The notes beneath the pieces were generated by a model, which saw only the letters and a program-made list of their open reading frames with translations, was not told the origin of the DNA and did not search any database. A stretch of 64,000 bases of DNA from Marivirga sericea (lineage in GTDB: Bacteria; Bacteroidota; Bacteroidia; Cytophagales; Cyclobacteriaceae). Below are positions 1 through 9,990 of this stretch, one piece after another (position 1 is the stretch's first letter; each line of letters opens with the position of its first letter). The position numbers and the translations under genes were made by a program. The stretch covers positions 1-64,000 of the forward strand of contig NZ_FXAW01000006.1 in assembly GCF_900177665.1 (NCBI RefSeq), in the 5' to 3' direction.

Positions 1-2
1 AT

Positions 3-3000
3 GACCAAAACATCGTTTACGGGGATGCGATCCCCGCACTATCCATCAGCTACTCAGGTTTTGTCAATAGTGAAGACCAAACGGATTTAACCACTACACC
101 AACTGCCATCACTATGGCAGGTTTGAACAGCGATGCAGGTGATTATGTCATCTCAGTCTCCGGTGGAGTATCAGCTAATTATGCTTTTAACTATTCAGCT
201 GGAAACCTCAACATCGCTAAAGCAGATCAAACCATCACCTTTGATGCCATTGAGGATAAAACATTTGGGGACAGCGATTTTGTATTATCTGCAAGCAGTG
301 AAAGCGGATTGCCCGTTAGCTTTTCAATCAGTTCAGGACAAGGATCTATCACTGGAAACACGTTCAGCATTTCTGGGGCAGGGGAAATAACCGTTGAGGC
401 AACCCAGGCTGGTGATACCAACTTTGAACCTGCCTTACCTGTAAGCAGGACCTTTGAAGTTTTAAAAGCGCAAGCAGACATTCAAGTTTCAAATATTTTA
501 CAAAATTTTGATGGTAATCCTAAAGAAGTGACAGTAAGCACACAACCCGAAGGACTTAGCTTTACTATTACCTACGATGGAAGTACAAGCCCTCCTTCAA
601 GCGCTGGCTCATATACGGTCGAAGTGAATATAGTAGAGGATAACTATTTCGGCCAATTAGTTTCAGAATTAGTAATCAATTCAGCCCCGACCAGCACCGG
701 CATTCCTGATCAACAAGAAGCAGAAGATGGTGGTCCTGTGCAACTCAACTTATTGAATTATTTTAATGACGTTGATGATGATAATGCTGACTTAACCTTT
801 GAAATTCAAGGCAATTCCAATCCGGTACTATTTTCTCAGGTTGCAATAACAGATAACCTATTAGCTCTAAGCTTTGAACCCAATGCCAATGGAACTAGCA
901 TTTTAACTATTAGGTGTATTGATCCCAACGGCTTATTTGTTGAAGATGCCTTTGAACTAGAGTTAACACAAGTGCAAGACGTACCTTTCTTTACCAGTTC
1001 ACCCATTACTGAAGTATTGCAAGACCAAGAGTACCAATATTTGGTTACTGCTGATGATTATGACATAGAAGATGCACTTAGCATTTCAAGTATTATATCA
1101 TTGCCTTCTTGGTTAAATTTAAATGATAATGGTGATGGCACAGCCTTGCTATTTGGATCAGTAACGAACACTAATATCGGGACATATGGAATTGCCTTAA
1201 GAGTAGCGGATGACAATGGAAACAATACCAATCAATTTTTTGATATCGAAGTACTTAATGTAAATGATCCTCCTTTGTTTACGAGTTCACCAGTAGTAGA
1301 AGCAGTGGTAAATGAAAGCTATAGCTATTCCATTAGCACAGAAGATATCGATGAAGGAGATGAAGTGTCAGTTTATGCAATTGAAAAACCTTCGTGGTTA
1401 ACCTTTTCCACAGAGGCCCTTCCATTAGGTGCTGCTATTTTGCAAGGAACTCCAACAAATGATGACAGGAATAGCTCTCAAAATGTAAGACTTGCAGCAG
1501 TTGACATTGATGAAGACAGTAGCTTCCAAACTTTTGAAATTGAAATAGACTTCCCCAACACAGCACCTTTCTTCACTTCAACACCTATAACAGCAGTTTT
1601 ACAAAATGAAAATTATGAATATCAATTGACTGCTGATGATTTGGAAGGTGATGTCTTAGAGATTAGCGCTTTAACTTTGCCAAACTGGTTAACTCTTGAC
1701 GAAGAAAATTGGGTTTTAACCGGGATTCCTGAAAATGAAAATGTAGGAACAAACCAAATCGCGATAGAGGTCGAGGATTTCCTAGGATTAAAAAACACTC
1801 AGGAATTTATCATTGAAGTTGAAAATGTAAACGATGCTCCAACAATCATTTCGACCCCTATCCTGACCGCTGTACAGAATCAGTTGTATGTGTATACTAT
1901 AGAAACTGAAGATATTGACAAAAATGATATAGTAGAAATTGTAATCCTTAATAAACCAGATTGGCTGAACTTCGACAATCAATCATTACTAAGTGGAACT
2001 CCTACAATTGAAGAGGTAGAGAATAGTCCTTTTGAGATTGAAATTCAAGCTAAGGATAATTCAGGTGCAATAGATATTCAGCAATTTCAAATTATTGTCC
2101 AAATAGAAAATATAGCCCCTACTATTGATCCAATATCAAATCCTGCTGCCATAAATGAAGATTCAAGGGAAACTTTCAAGATAAATTTAACCGGAATTTC
2201 CGATGGAAATGACAATAGTCAAGCTATTGAGTTAGGTGTAACCACAGATTTACCTGACTTATTTGAAGAACTTTCCATCGAGTATCAATCGCCAAATGAT
2301 AAAGGAGAATTGATATATAAAATTCGTCAAGACTCATTTGGGATTGCTACCATAACCATTAAAGTGGAAGATGATGGTCCTAGCTCCATAAATTTTATTG
2401 AAACATCTTTTCAAATAGTGGTAATTCCCATAAATGATACGCCAACATTTACTTCTAATCCTATAGAAAGGGCTCAACCCAATGAGTTTTATCAATACAT
2501 TATTGCAGTTTCTGATGCTGACCCCGATGATGAATTAGCTATTGAAATAACTCAAGGGCCAGATTGGTTAATATTAACTGATAACAAAAATGGGACAGCA
2601 ATTCTTGAGGGACAAGTTCCAGAGGACGCCATGAGTAATGAAATCTTCATTGCTGTTTCTGATTTGCAAAATGCGAGTAGCATTCAATCATTTCTATTGA
2701 AAATAAATGAGCCTCCAGTTGTAAACGATTTTACTGTTCAAACAGATGAAGATATCACTTATCAATTTGAAAAATCAGAATTCACAAATCATTTTAATGA
2801 CCCAGAAGGTGATGATATTAAGGAAATAAAGCTATTCTTTTCTAGAGGAAGCTTACAATCAAATGGTACAGAAATTAATTCAGGAGAAGCAATTAAATTC
2901 AATGAAGGCCTAGCAGTACAGTACATTCCACCTCAAAACTTCTTCGGTAACCTCAACTTAGAATGGTCAGCAAGTGACGGTTTCATATTTTCTGATTTAG

Positions 3001-3707
3001 CAAGTATACTTATGGAGATCGATACAGTAAATGATAAGCCTTTATTATCAAATATAGAAAATTCAATTTTAGAATTCGTGCAAGGCTCAGAACCCGTTTC
3101 CTTAACAGAAACCATTACAGTCTCAGATATTGATAATTTGACAATGGACACCGCTTGGGTTCAAATCTCTGAAAATTATATTTCTGCAGAGGATAGATTA
3201 TTTCTAAGCGATCTTAACATCAATGATATTGCCTTCGAGTTTAATAAAAGTTCTGGATTACTATTGATTACAGGCAAAGCATCAAAATCCGATTATGATT
3301 TAATTTTACGTTCAGTTAGTTATCAAAACATTAATCCAAGCTCAAATAATACAGATTTAAAAAGTGTGAATTTCAGTGTAAGTGATGGCGAAAGTCAGAG
3401 CGAAGCAATTTCTAAACAAGTTCAATTAGCAAATGTGTTACCTGAATTAGATTTTGTAAATGCCTTCACTCCAAATAGTGATGGAGTAAACGATACCTGG
3501 GATTTCAAAAATTTAGAAGCTTTTGAGCAAGTGAATATCTCGGTGTATAACACTCAAGGTGTAAGAGTATACCAGTGTGCTGCAAATGATTGTGAATGGG
3601 ATGGTAATTTTAATCAACAAGAATTGCCGTCAGGTACTTATTTTTATTTAATTAAATTAAATAATGGCCGGAGAAAATATGAAGGGAATGTTACAATCCT
3701 TAGATAA
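3..3707 (+). CDS. Giant T9SS type B-sorted adhesin, 3' part (5' end outside window)
   Basis: The frame is open from the first bases of the window, so this is the C-terminal 1234 residues of a longer secreted protein; the ATG at 114 is internal. The first part reads as MBG-type domains (motif IVYGDAIPALSISYSG, then a second unit with KTFGDSDF). Next come five or more cadherin-like/putative-Ig repeats of about 95 residues, each opening with a variant of PFFTSSPITEVLQ and containing a PSWLNL-like core; acidic DxDxxD stretches suggest calcium binding. The last 85 residues (from about 3450) are a gliding-motility-associated type B sorting domain: NAFTPNSDGVNDTW, then LPSGTYFYLIKLNNG. By family knowledge the protein is exported by the T9SS and held at the cell surface. 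The next gene, a PorP/SprF, overlaps its end, the usual partner arrangement. Ligand unknown. Confidence 0.9.
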   Translation, partial: DQNIVYGDAIPALSISYSGFVNSEDQTDLTTTPTAITMAGLNSDAGDYVISVSGGVSANYAFNYSAGNLNIAKADQTITFDAIEDKTFGDSDFVLSASSESGLPVSFSISSGQGSITGNTFSISGAGEITVEATQAGDTNFEPALPVSRTFEVLKAQADIQVSNILQNFDGNPKEVTVSTQPEGLSFTITYDGSTSPPSSAGSYTVEVNIVEDNYFGQLVSELVINSAPTSTGIPDQQEAEDGGPVQLNLLNYFNDVDDDNADLTFEIQGNSNPVLFSQVAITDNLLALSFEPNANGTSILTIRCIDPNGLFVEDAFELELTQVQDVPFFTSSPITEVLQDQEYQYLVTADDYDIEDALSISSIISLPSWLNLNDNGDGTALLFGSVTNTNIGTYGIALRVADDNGNNTNQFFDIEVLNVNDPPLFTSSPVVEAVVNESYSYSISTEDIDEGDEVSVYAIEKPSWLTFSTEALPLGAAILQGTPTNDDRNSSQNVRLAAVDIDEDSSFQTFEIEIDFPNTAPFFTSTPITAVLQNENYEYQLTADDLEGDVLEISALTLPNWLTLDEENWVLTGIPENENVGTNQIAIEVEDFLGLKNTQEFIIEVENVNDAPTIISTPILTAVQNQLYVYTIETEDIDKNDIVEIVILNKPDWLNFDNQSLLSGTPTIEEVENSPFEIEIQAKDNSGAIDIQQFQIIVQIENIAPTIDPISNPAAINEDSRETFKINLTGISDGNDNSQAIELGVTTDLPDLFEELSIEYQSPNDKGELIYKIRQDSFGIATITIKVEDDGPSSINFIETSFQIVVIPINDTPTFTSNPIERAQPNEFYQYIIAVSDADPDDELAIEITQGPDWLILTDNKNGTAILEGQVPEDAMSNEIFIAVSDLQNASSIQSFLLKINEPPVVNDFTVQTDEDITYQFEKSEFTNHFNDPEGDDIKEIKLFFSRGSLQSNGTEINSGEAIKFNEGLAVQYIPPQNFFGNLNLEWSASDGFIFSDLASILMEIDTVNDKPLLSNIENSILEFVQGSEPVSLTETITVSDIDNLTMDTAWVQISENYISAEDRLFLSDLNINDIAFEFNKSSGLLLITGKASKSDYDLILRSVSYQNINPSSNNTDLKSVNFSVSDGESQSEAISKQVQLANVLPELDFVNAFTPNSDGVNDTWDFKNLEAFEQVNISVYNTQGVRVYQCAANDCEWDGNFNQQELPSGTYFYLIKLNNGRRKYEGNVTILR

Positions 3708-4731
3708 AAAAACTGCAATAAAAGCCATTGCACTATCTATTATAGTGATTTTTGGGATGCTGGACTCTGTTTACGCTCAGGACGTGTTATCACGCACTCA
3801 AATATTTCATGCAATAGAATGGCAAAGTCCTGCTATGGCAGGTATACAGAATAATATGTCTGCTGATATCATGTATCGCCAAGCTTTGAATGGCTATGGA
3901 AATCAGTCTGGTTATGTACAGGCAGGATTCTTTTACCCCATCAAAGCAGCTGAAGGAAATAGCTTAAAAAACTCCTCATTTACCCTCAGCAATCCAGAGA
4001 GAGCTGAAGAATTTTACAACTCAAAAACGGCCAGAAGGAAACAGGGGGTTGGACTTCAACTTAATTCTATTAAGCTAGGCCCTCTAGATAGAACAGAAGT
4101 TAAAGGATTCTATGCGTATCATTTACCCATAAACAAAACATTTAATTTGAGTCTAGGAAGCGCACTGAAATTCCAACAGAACAGTATAGGATTAAAAAGT
4201 CTTACCGTCCGGGATGAAGCTAATGACGAGTTATATCAGAAATTAATTAATAATAATTCTGGAAGACAATCAAATGTACAAATGGATTTATCTTTAGCCT
4301 ATTATAGTGACAAACTATATTTAAGTTTTGTATCCAATTCTATTTTTACTCAGTCATTTCAAGCGACTGAAATGTCAGCATATATGAATGACGGTATAAA
4401 TTTTAGTCTTTTGGCAGGATACAAATGGAACTTAAATTCTGAATTGACTCTTTTGCCAAATGTAGAATTAAATTACTTTGCAACCACTGGTGGTCAATAC
4501 AAATCATCAGTAAGGCTGAAATATAAAGAATTAGTCTATATAGGAATGGGAATGCATCATAATTTAAAATGGGCAGGATTGTTTGGATTTAATATACCTG
4601 GCAATTTTTTTATAAATTACTCTTATGATTATTATACAGGCTTTATACGAGAGTTCTCTAATGGAGTTCATGAAGTAAGCTTAAGTTTTCTGTTTAAGAA
4701 TAAAAATTCATCTACACCTTATACATGGTAA
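3679..4731 (+). CDS. PorP/SprF-family T9SS outer-membrane protein
   Basis: An outer-membrane beta-barrel of the PorP/SprF family, which helps T9SS export or anchor partner proteins with type B sorting domains. After a basic N-terminus there is a signal peptide ending near SVYAQD, then barrel-like alternating strands and the family feature of an early segment resembling AIEWQSPAMAGIQNN. Three in-frame ATGs exist (3664, 3679, 3688). I chose 3679 because a GGAG stretch lies upstream and it leaves a normal signal peptide; 3664 would add five residues. All of them overlap the end of the upstream adhesin gene by about 20-44 bp, implying co-translation. It overlaps the next gene by 7 bp. At about 350 residues it has a normal length for the family. 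Start is uncertain, family fairly sure. Confidence 0.8.
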   Translation: MKGMLQSLDKKTAIKAIALSIIVIFGMLDSVYAQDVLSRTQIFHAIEWQSPAMAGIQNNMSADIMYRQALNGYGNQSGYVQAGFFYPIKAAEGNSLKNSSFTLSNPERAEEFYNSKTARRKQGVGLQLNSIKLGPLDRTEVKGFYAYHLPINKTFNLSLGSALKFQQNSIGLKSLTVRDEANDELYQKLINNNSGRQSNVQMDLSLAYYSDKLYLSFVSNSIFTQSFQATEMSAYMNDGINFSLLAGYKWNLNSELTLLPNVELNYFATTGGQYKSSVRLKYKELVYIGMGMHHNLKWAGLFGFNIPGNFFINYSYDYYTGFIREFSNGVHEVSLSFLFKNKNSSTPYTW

Positions 4732-6026
4732 GATTATTGTTCACTCACATCTTAGTCGTTGTATTTCTTTTAATAAATGTCCCTGTTTTTGCTCAAAAAC
4801 AAGTTGAATCGGTAAAGAGGCTTTCCGAAAATATCAATACGGAAGCAGAGGAAATACTGCCCCTATTGAGTCCTACTGGAGACAGTTTGTTTTTTGCTCG
4901 GATTTTTCATGAATCTAATGTGGGTGGTAAGTTTAGTGGTTCGGATATTTGGCTCAGTACCTTTGACAAAAGTGATTTGAGGTGGACAATAGCACAGAAC
5001 AAACTGAAGGATTGGAATGATAAACGGAATAATTTCATAATTGGAATAAATCCCAAAGAACGAATTATCTATCATAACAATCCTAAAAATCCAGAGAAAG
5101 GCATTCGATTTGTTAAAGAATTAAATGGCAATTGGACAAAGTTAGAGAATATTTCTCTTGAAGGAATTCCTAATACTGGGTATCAAGGATTATATGTAAG
5201 CCCTGATTACGAAGTAATAATAGTTTCTATGAAATTAGAGAAAGGATCAGGGAAAGAAGATTTATATATTATCACTAAAAATAATGCAGGCAAATGGTCT
5301 AAACCCATTAGCTTAGGCTCAACTATCAATACCCCTGAATCCGAAATATCTCCTTTTCTATCTGCAGATAAGAATACCTTATATTTTGCAAGTAAAGGCC
5401 ACAGTGGGTATGGAGATATGGATATTTACAAAGCAGAAAGACTCTACAAAAGCTGGACAGTATGGAGCAAACCTCAAAACTTAGGAGAGAAAATTAACTC
5501 TGAAGCATTTGATGGCTATTACAGTGAATATGGTGATAGTTTAGCGTACTTTAGCAGTAATAGGGAGGACGAATTGAGCGATATATATGAAGTAAAATTC
5601 AAGCCAATAGAACTGCAGAAATCGACTACTATGCCAGTAGTAATTGGTAGCAGTGTCAGCGAAAGAATTTATCTAAGCCAAAAAGAAATCAAAGAACTAT
5701 TGGGCTTCAAAGTACTTCAACCTATAGAAGTAAAAGTCAATAGTAATATTTCAGAAAACGAAGTGGCTCGAGAACTGATCTACTTTTTATCTAATAAATT
5801 AAAAATTAATAAAGAGGTGAAACTAGGAATTACAGTGAGTGCGCATCCAAGTATCAATACAGAGCAAATGGTGAAAACAGGATCAGATATTGCATTTTTT
5901 ATAGCTAAAGAAATGAATAAAAATGGCATCCCTCAACAAAGAATTCAATATGAAGGCGTTACCATTGAAAATGAGTTGTATTCAAATGAAATCATTTTTC
6001 TAGTACGTTTTGTTTTTTTTAAATAA
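4725..6026 (+). CDS. PD40 (WD40-like) repeat periplasmic protein with degenerate OmpA-like end
   Basis: 433 residues with a signal peptide (cleavage near VPVFAQ). The middle carries PD40-type beta-propeller repeats: SDIWLSTFDKSD, then the diagnostic GYGDMDIYKAER, then AYFSSNREDELSDIYEV. The last 100 residues look like a worn OmpA-type peptidoglycan-binding fold: LGITVSAHPSINTEQ occupies the place of the usual GHTDxxG motif, followed by a helix and NGIPQQRIQYEGV. In Bacteroidota, PD40/OmpA proteins such as PorE sit beside PorP/SprF genes and are thought to link the secretion machinery to the cell wall. Here the gene starts inside the end of the PorP/SprF gene (ATGGTAA overlap). No TPR region is seen, unlike larger relatives. 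The role as an envelope anchor is inferred from domains and position. Confidence 0.72.
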   Translation: MVRLLFTHILVVVFLLINVPVFAQKQVESVKRLSENINTEAEEILPLLSPTGDSLFFARIFHESNVGGKFSGSDIWLSTFDKSDLRWTIAQNKLKDWNDKRNNFIIGINPKERIIYHNNPKNPEKGIRFVKELNGNWTKLENISLEGIPNTGYQGLYVSPDYEVIIVSMKLEKGSGKEDLYIITKNNAGKWSKPISLGSTINTPESEISPFLSADKNTLYFASKGHSGYGDMDIYKAERLYKSWTVWSKPQNLGEKINSEAFDGYYSEYGDSLAYFSSNREDELSDIYEVKFKPIELQKSTTMPVVIGSSVSERIYLSQKEIKELLGFKVLQPIEVKVNSNISENEVARELIYFLSNKLKINKEVKLGITVSAHPSINTEQMVKTGSDIAFFIAKEMNKNGIPQQRIQYEGVTIENELYSNEIIFLVRFVFFK

Positions 6027-6170
6027 GCATAAAAATCAACAACAAATCTTCTAGGTTTAAAAGAGTGTGATACTTGCCAGGCACTGATGACTTTGTCGAA
6101 AAAAAGAAATCCAATTAGATTAAAAATATATTAATTTGTAGATTTACCATAAATTGTATAAGCTATTATA

Positions 6171-7253
6171 ATGAAGAAAAGGGTTTATTTTGTTGATTTT
6201 GCAAGAAGTTATGCAATTTTTTTGGCGCTTTTTGATCATTCACTAAACGACTTTAATATATGGACAAACTACCCTTTTGAGCAATATGCTTCAATCAAGC
6301 TTTTTACAAGTTCTGCAACTCCTACATTTCTTTTCCTATTCGGGATGATGTTAGAATTGGTGTATTTGAAAAGATTGAAATCAAAAGGCTTGTCTTCTAT
6401 ACGTCCACAGCTCATAAAAAGAAGTCTTCAATGCTACTTAGGTTTCATGCTTACCTCATTAGCTGGATTGATTGGAGGCTATTTGACAATAACTGGTCTG
6501 TTTGGCTCGTCCTTTTTTGCAGTAAACAATCATTACGGTAATATTCTTAAAATATATTGCGTCCTTATCATCTTAGCTATGCCTTTATTACTCTTTAGAG
6601 AGAAATATGGGATTTGGCCAATTGTTATCATTTGTTGCTCTTATTGGTTATTCTACCCTATCACAAGCCAGATAGAAGTTACAAATGGTAATATTAATAA
6701 TTTCACTTCTTCCATGTTGGGAATCGGAAATAGTGGTGGACCTAGTGTATTGCATTCGCTTTCCATCGTCTCTGTAGGAATGTTATCGGCTAATTTTATT
6801 GACTTTAAAGACAAGTGGAAGTTTCCTAGAATGAATCTTACGCTATTATCTCTATTGGTACTTGGTATTGCTATATACCTGATTTTCACTCCATGGAATG
6901 AATTTATCGAAAATTACTTCTCAAATACCTTTAGAAACAATAATCACCCGCTTTATTTTCTTGTATCCTTGAGCCTTGCCATCATTTTAGTACTGATTTT
7001 CTCTGTTTTGATTCCTGTGGGGATACAGCTAAAACCATGGACTAAGTATCTACTAGTATTTGGCAGAAATTCTCTAAGTGCCTTTACATTAGGGAATATA
7101 ATTTTGAATCTAATATACACGAAAGCAAAAAATTATTCATTTAGCTTACTTGCTTCATTTGGTTTTATACTATTCGTTTATGTAATATTGTTTTTATACG
7201 AAAATTATCAAGTCAGAAGGAATGAAAAGAAATTAAAATATGTAAATAAATAA
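6171..7253 (+). CDS. Multi-pass membrane acyltransferase-like protein
   Basis: 360 residues with roughly ten hydrophobic segments. The N-terminus, VDFARSYAIFLALFDHS, resembles the first helix of acyltransferase-3/OpgC and DUF1624 (HGSNAT-like) proteins, in which an Arg and a His near the membrane face take part in transferring acyl groups to sugars. It stands alone between the adhesin cluster and the chain-length gene, with about 145 bp before it and 200 bp after it. Acylation of an envelope polysaccharide is a reasonable guess, not shown. It could equally belong to another OpgC-like membrane family of unknown activity. Confidence 0.55.
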   Translation: MKKRVYFVDFARSYAIFLALFDHSLNDFNIWTNYPFEQYASIKLFTSSATPTFLFLFGMMLELVYLKRLKSKGLSSIRPQLIKRSLQCYLGFMLTSLAGLIGGYLTITGLFGSSFFAVNNHYGNILKIYCVLIILAMPLLLFREKYGIWPIVIICCSYWLFYPITSQIEVTNGNINNFTSSMLGIGNSGGPSVLHSLSIVSVGMLSANFIDFKDKWKFPRMNLTLLSLLVLGIAIYLIFTPWNEFIENYFSNTFRNNNHPLYFLVSLSLAIILVLIFSVLIPVGIQLKPWTKYLLVFGRNSLSAFTLGNIILNLIYTKAKNYSFSLLASFGFILFVYVILFLYENYQVRRNEKKLKYVNK

Positions 7254-7300
7254 TTTCAGAGTGTTATTCAAGCTTCTCTTCATAGAATCAGTTCATAAAA

Positions 7301-7334
7301 TTGATGTGATTTATAAGATTTCACTGTAGTTTTG
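7301..7334 (+). promoter_or_regulatory. Bacteroidota-type promoter for the Wzz/kinase gene
   Basis: TTG at 7301-7303 and TAGTTTTG at 7327-7334, a perfect match to TAnnTTTG, spaced 23 nt. Predicted start near 7341, giving a leader of about 110 nt. Motif match only. Confidence 0.45.
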
Positions 7335-7452
7335 TATACGAAATGAAACCAAGAAACGATTGAATATGAGTCATTGCCTTTTCCGGCTCTCCAATTGTTA
7401 AATGGCACATTTTTTTACCATATTTGATTAAAAAATATTATAATATATAATA

Positions 7453-9675
7453 ATGGATATCTTATACCTATTAAGAGTATTGTGGAGAAAAAAGTGGATT
7501 ATCATAATGATTCCCGTTGTTTCCGTTATTGCAGCAATTGTATTTACAAGCAGTTTAAAACCCACTTATAAGGCCAGTACGCAAATAGCCACGGGGTTTA
7601 CTACCAATGAGGGTGTAAGTATCACAGATGAAAAATTTAGTTTAAGAGAGGCCGATGTCAAATTCAGCAATCTATTGGCGACTATGAAATCAGGTACTGT
7701 TTTTAATATGGTATCATACAGTATAGCCGTAGACAAACTACAAAAAATTCAGACCGATGAAATTACTGCATTAACTTCCTTTACAGATCAGCAATTAGAA
7801 ATCGTTCTAAACCTATTAAATGACAAACTCTTAGAACAAAAAACCTTAAATATCAATGAGGAAAATGCTCAATTAGTTATAAAGGCATTGAAAGAACTTA
7901 ATTTAACATTTGGCAGATTCAACGAAGGTTTTGAAATAAGAAGAATTCCAAATACAGATTACATCAATGTGTCATTTGTATCACCAGACCCTGAGTTTTC
8001 AGCCAATACAGTAAACACTTATTGTGAAGAGCTTTTACGCTATTACGTTACATCTAAAAAGGAGTCGACCAGCGAATCAGTAGCTTTCATCAAAGAACTG
8101 GTAAAAAGAAAAAAAGAGGAACTTGATAACAAAACTGAAGCATTGCAGACTTTCAGATCGCAACATAATATGGTTTCAAGTCAACCGCAAGGTGAAACCC
8201 AATTAAGCCAAGTATATACCCTCGAAAGTCAAAGAGATGAGATAAATAATGAGATTTATGGACTTAGATTAAAATTAGAAAGTTTGAAGTCAAGTTTGTC
8301 TAATAAAACCGGTGGTAATGACAAAGGATCTACTTCAAATCAACGAATCATTGATCTAAAAAAGAAAATTGACATAATGAATGAGCGTTTTATAGGTAAT
8401 GTTACTAATAACGCTAATCTTCTTGATTCACTTAACCTATTAAGACAACAGTATAGGATGGAGTTAAGCATGATGGAAAGGGGAGGTACCTCTGCTCAAG
8501 CTAGTAGCATGACCGCAGCCGAAATTCAAGAAGAAATTAGCAATACCGAAATTAATATTCAGGTACAACAATCACGGCTTAGCAGCGTCAATGAAAAGAT
8601 ATATAAATTGAGAGGAAGCATGACAGGCTATGCTAGTAATGAGGCTATTTTAAACACCTTGGAAAGAGATGTAAAAGTAGCGTCCGATGAGTACTTAGCA
8701 GTCGTAAATAAATATAATGAAGCGCAAAATAAGCTAATGGCATCCTCAGGTACAATTAGACAGGTTTATAAAGCCTCACCCCCAGCTAGTCCTGAACGCT
8801 CAAAAAGATTACTAATAGTCGCTTTGGCTGGTATTGCAAGTTTGGGACTTTCCGTATTTGTGATAGTTGCAATTGAAGTATTAGATAGTAGCATAAAAAC
8901 GGTAGATCAGTATCAAAGAAAGGTAGGTTTACCACTTGCTGGAACCCTAATTAAAATTGACACTAAAAAATTGAACTTCCCTGCTTTATTTAGTAAAAAG
9001 CAGGAAGATAAAGACCTTGAATTATTTAAACATTTTTTAAGAAAGATTAGATTTGAAATAGAAAATTCAGGTGGTAAGACATTTTTAGTTACTAGTCCAA
9101 ATGAAAAAGAAGGGAAAACTTTTATTACCTTCTCCTTAGCTTTTGTTTTGAGCCTTGTGAAAAAACGGGTGCTGATTGTTGATACTAATTTCAAAAATAA
9201 TTCATTAACAAAATGGCTTGTGGTACCTAAGAAAAACCAAAAATACATTGATCAAAAATCACGAGGTTCGGATGAATTAAAAATATTTGAGAAAGGAGAT
9301 AACCCCGAAATCGATAATCCACAAATCGATGAAACTGAATTTGTAACACCAACAAAGTATAAAAATATTTTTATAATCGGAAATACAGGTGGAAACGATT
9401 CACCTGAGGAGATTTTTCACAATAAAGACTTTCACAGTTTAGTAGATGCACTAGAAAATAATTTCGATTATATATTGCTCGAAGGTCCTTCTTTAAATGA
9501 ATACTCCGATTCCAAAGAACTAATGAGATATGTAGATAAGATAATCCCGATTTTCTCAGCAGAATCATCTATTAGGCAAATGGATAAAGAATCGATTGAA
9601 TTTTTTGAGTCTCTAAGTGACAAACTAACCGGTGCTATACTTAATAACATTGACCCAAAAAATATCAATGTTTAA
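7453..9675 (+). CDS. Wzz-type chain-length determinant fused to a degenerate BY-kinase domain
   Basis: 740 residues. Two membrane helices (about 14-35 and 450-472) bracket a periplasmic coiled-coil-rich Wzz domain, the usual design of polysaccharide co-polymerases that set chain length with Wzy. The cytoplasmic C-terminus has the fold of a bacterial tyrosine kinase, but its motifs are altered: the P-loop is SPNEKEGKT (about 548-556, K555) in place of the family's PGEGKS/T; Walker A' reads LIVDTNF, so the second Asp is Asn579; and the Walker B Asp is replaced by Glu677 in YILLEGPS. The usual C-terminal tyrosine cluster is absent (the tail is AILNNIDPKNINV). A charged insert of about 30 residues lies between the motifs. 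Chain-length control is well supported; kinase activity is doubtful. It starts the polysaccharide island. Confidence 0.85.
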   Translation: MDILYLLRVLWRKKWIIIMIPVVSVIAAIVFTSSLKPTYKASTQIATGFTTNEGVSITDEKFSLREADVKFSNLLATMKSGTVFNMVSYSIAVDKLQKIQTDEITALTSFTDQQLEIVLNLLNDKLLEQKTLNINEENAQLVIKALKELNLTFGRFNEGFEIRRIPNTDYINVSFVSPDPEFSANTVNTYCEELLRYYVTSKKESTSESVAFIKELVKRKKEELDNKTEALQTFRSQHNMVSSQPQGETQLSQVYTLESQRDEINNEIYGLRLKLESLKSSLSNKTGGNDKGSTSNQRIIDLKKKIDIMNERFIGNVTNNANLLDSLNLLRQQYRMELSMMERGGTSAQASSMTAAEIQEEISNTEINIQVQQSRLSSVNEKIYKLRGSMTGYASNEAILNTLERDVKVASDEYLAVVNKYNEAQNKLMASSGTIRQVYKASPPASPERSKRLLIVALAGIASLGLSVFVIVAIEVLDSSIKTVDQYQRKVGLPLAGTLIKIDTKKLNFPALFSKKQEDKDLELFKHFLRKIRFEIENSGGKTFLVTSPNEKEGKTFITFSLAFVLSLVKKRVLIVDTNFKNNSLTKWLVVPKKNQKYIDQKSRGSDELKIFEKGDNPEIDNPQIDETEFVTPTKYKNIFIIGNTGGNDSPEEIFHNKDFHSLVDALENNFDYILLEGPSLNEYSDSKELMRYVDKIIPIFSAESSIRQMDKESIEFFESLSDKLTGAILNNIDPKNINV

Positions 9676-9990
9676 GATCAGTTACAATTTTGATTACTAG
9701 ATACTTAGTACGCTTTTATCAATTTGGAAAGCCAGACAGTTGCAAAAGCCTTGCAATATTACCAACATATCTTGACAAGATATAATTAGTAAATAGTAAA
9801 ATGGCAAATTAGAAAATTAAGAAATGCTGTACCTTCGAATTTACAAAAGCCTAGAACTTTACTACCTGAAAGTACATAGTAGATCTAAGCAACTCTGATA
9901 ACAATAATGTCATAGGAAATATCAAAAAGTACTCTCTAAACAGCTATTAAAAGAAAAGGTGTGAGATGTGGATTAACCCCTACAAAATTG
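9676..9990. other. Intergenic stretch with a 17-nt palindrome
   Basis: This 315-bp gap separates converging genes. I see no coding potential. The one notable element is a perfect odd palindrome at 9767-9783 (ATATCTTG, A, CAAGATAT), too AT-rich and without a T-run to be called a terminator. TTGCAA also occurs twice, 11 nt apart, near 9740. Confidence 0.5.

Noticed and set aside
114-116. ATG as the start of the first adhesin gene
   Set aside because: The frame is open upstream to the window edge and encodes an MBG domain from the first codons, so the ATG is internal.
8913-9248. 111-aa minus-strand ORF within the Wzz/kinase gene
   Set aside because: Antisense shadow of the kinase-like domain; no start signal or domain.
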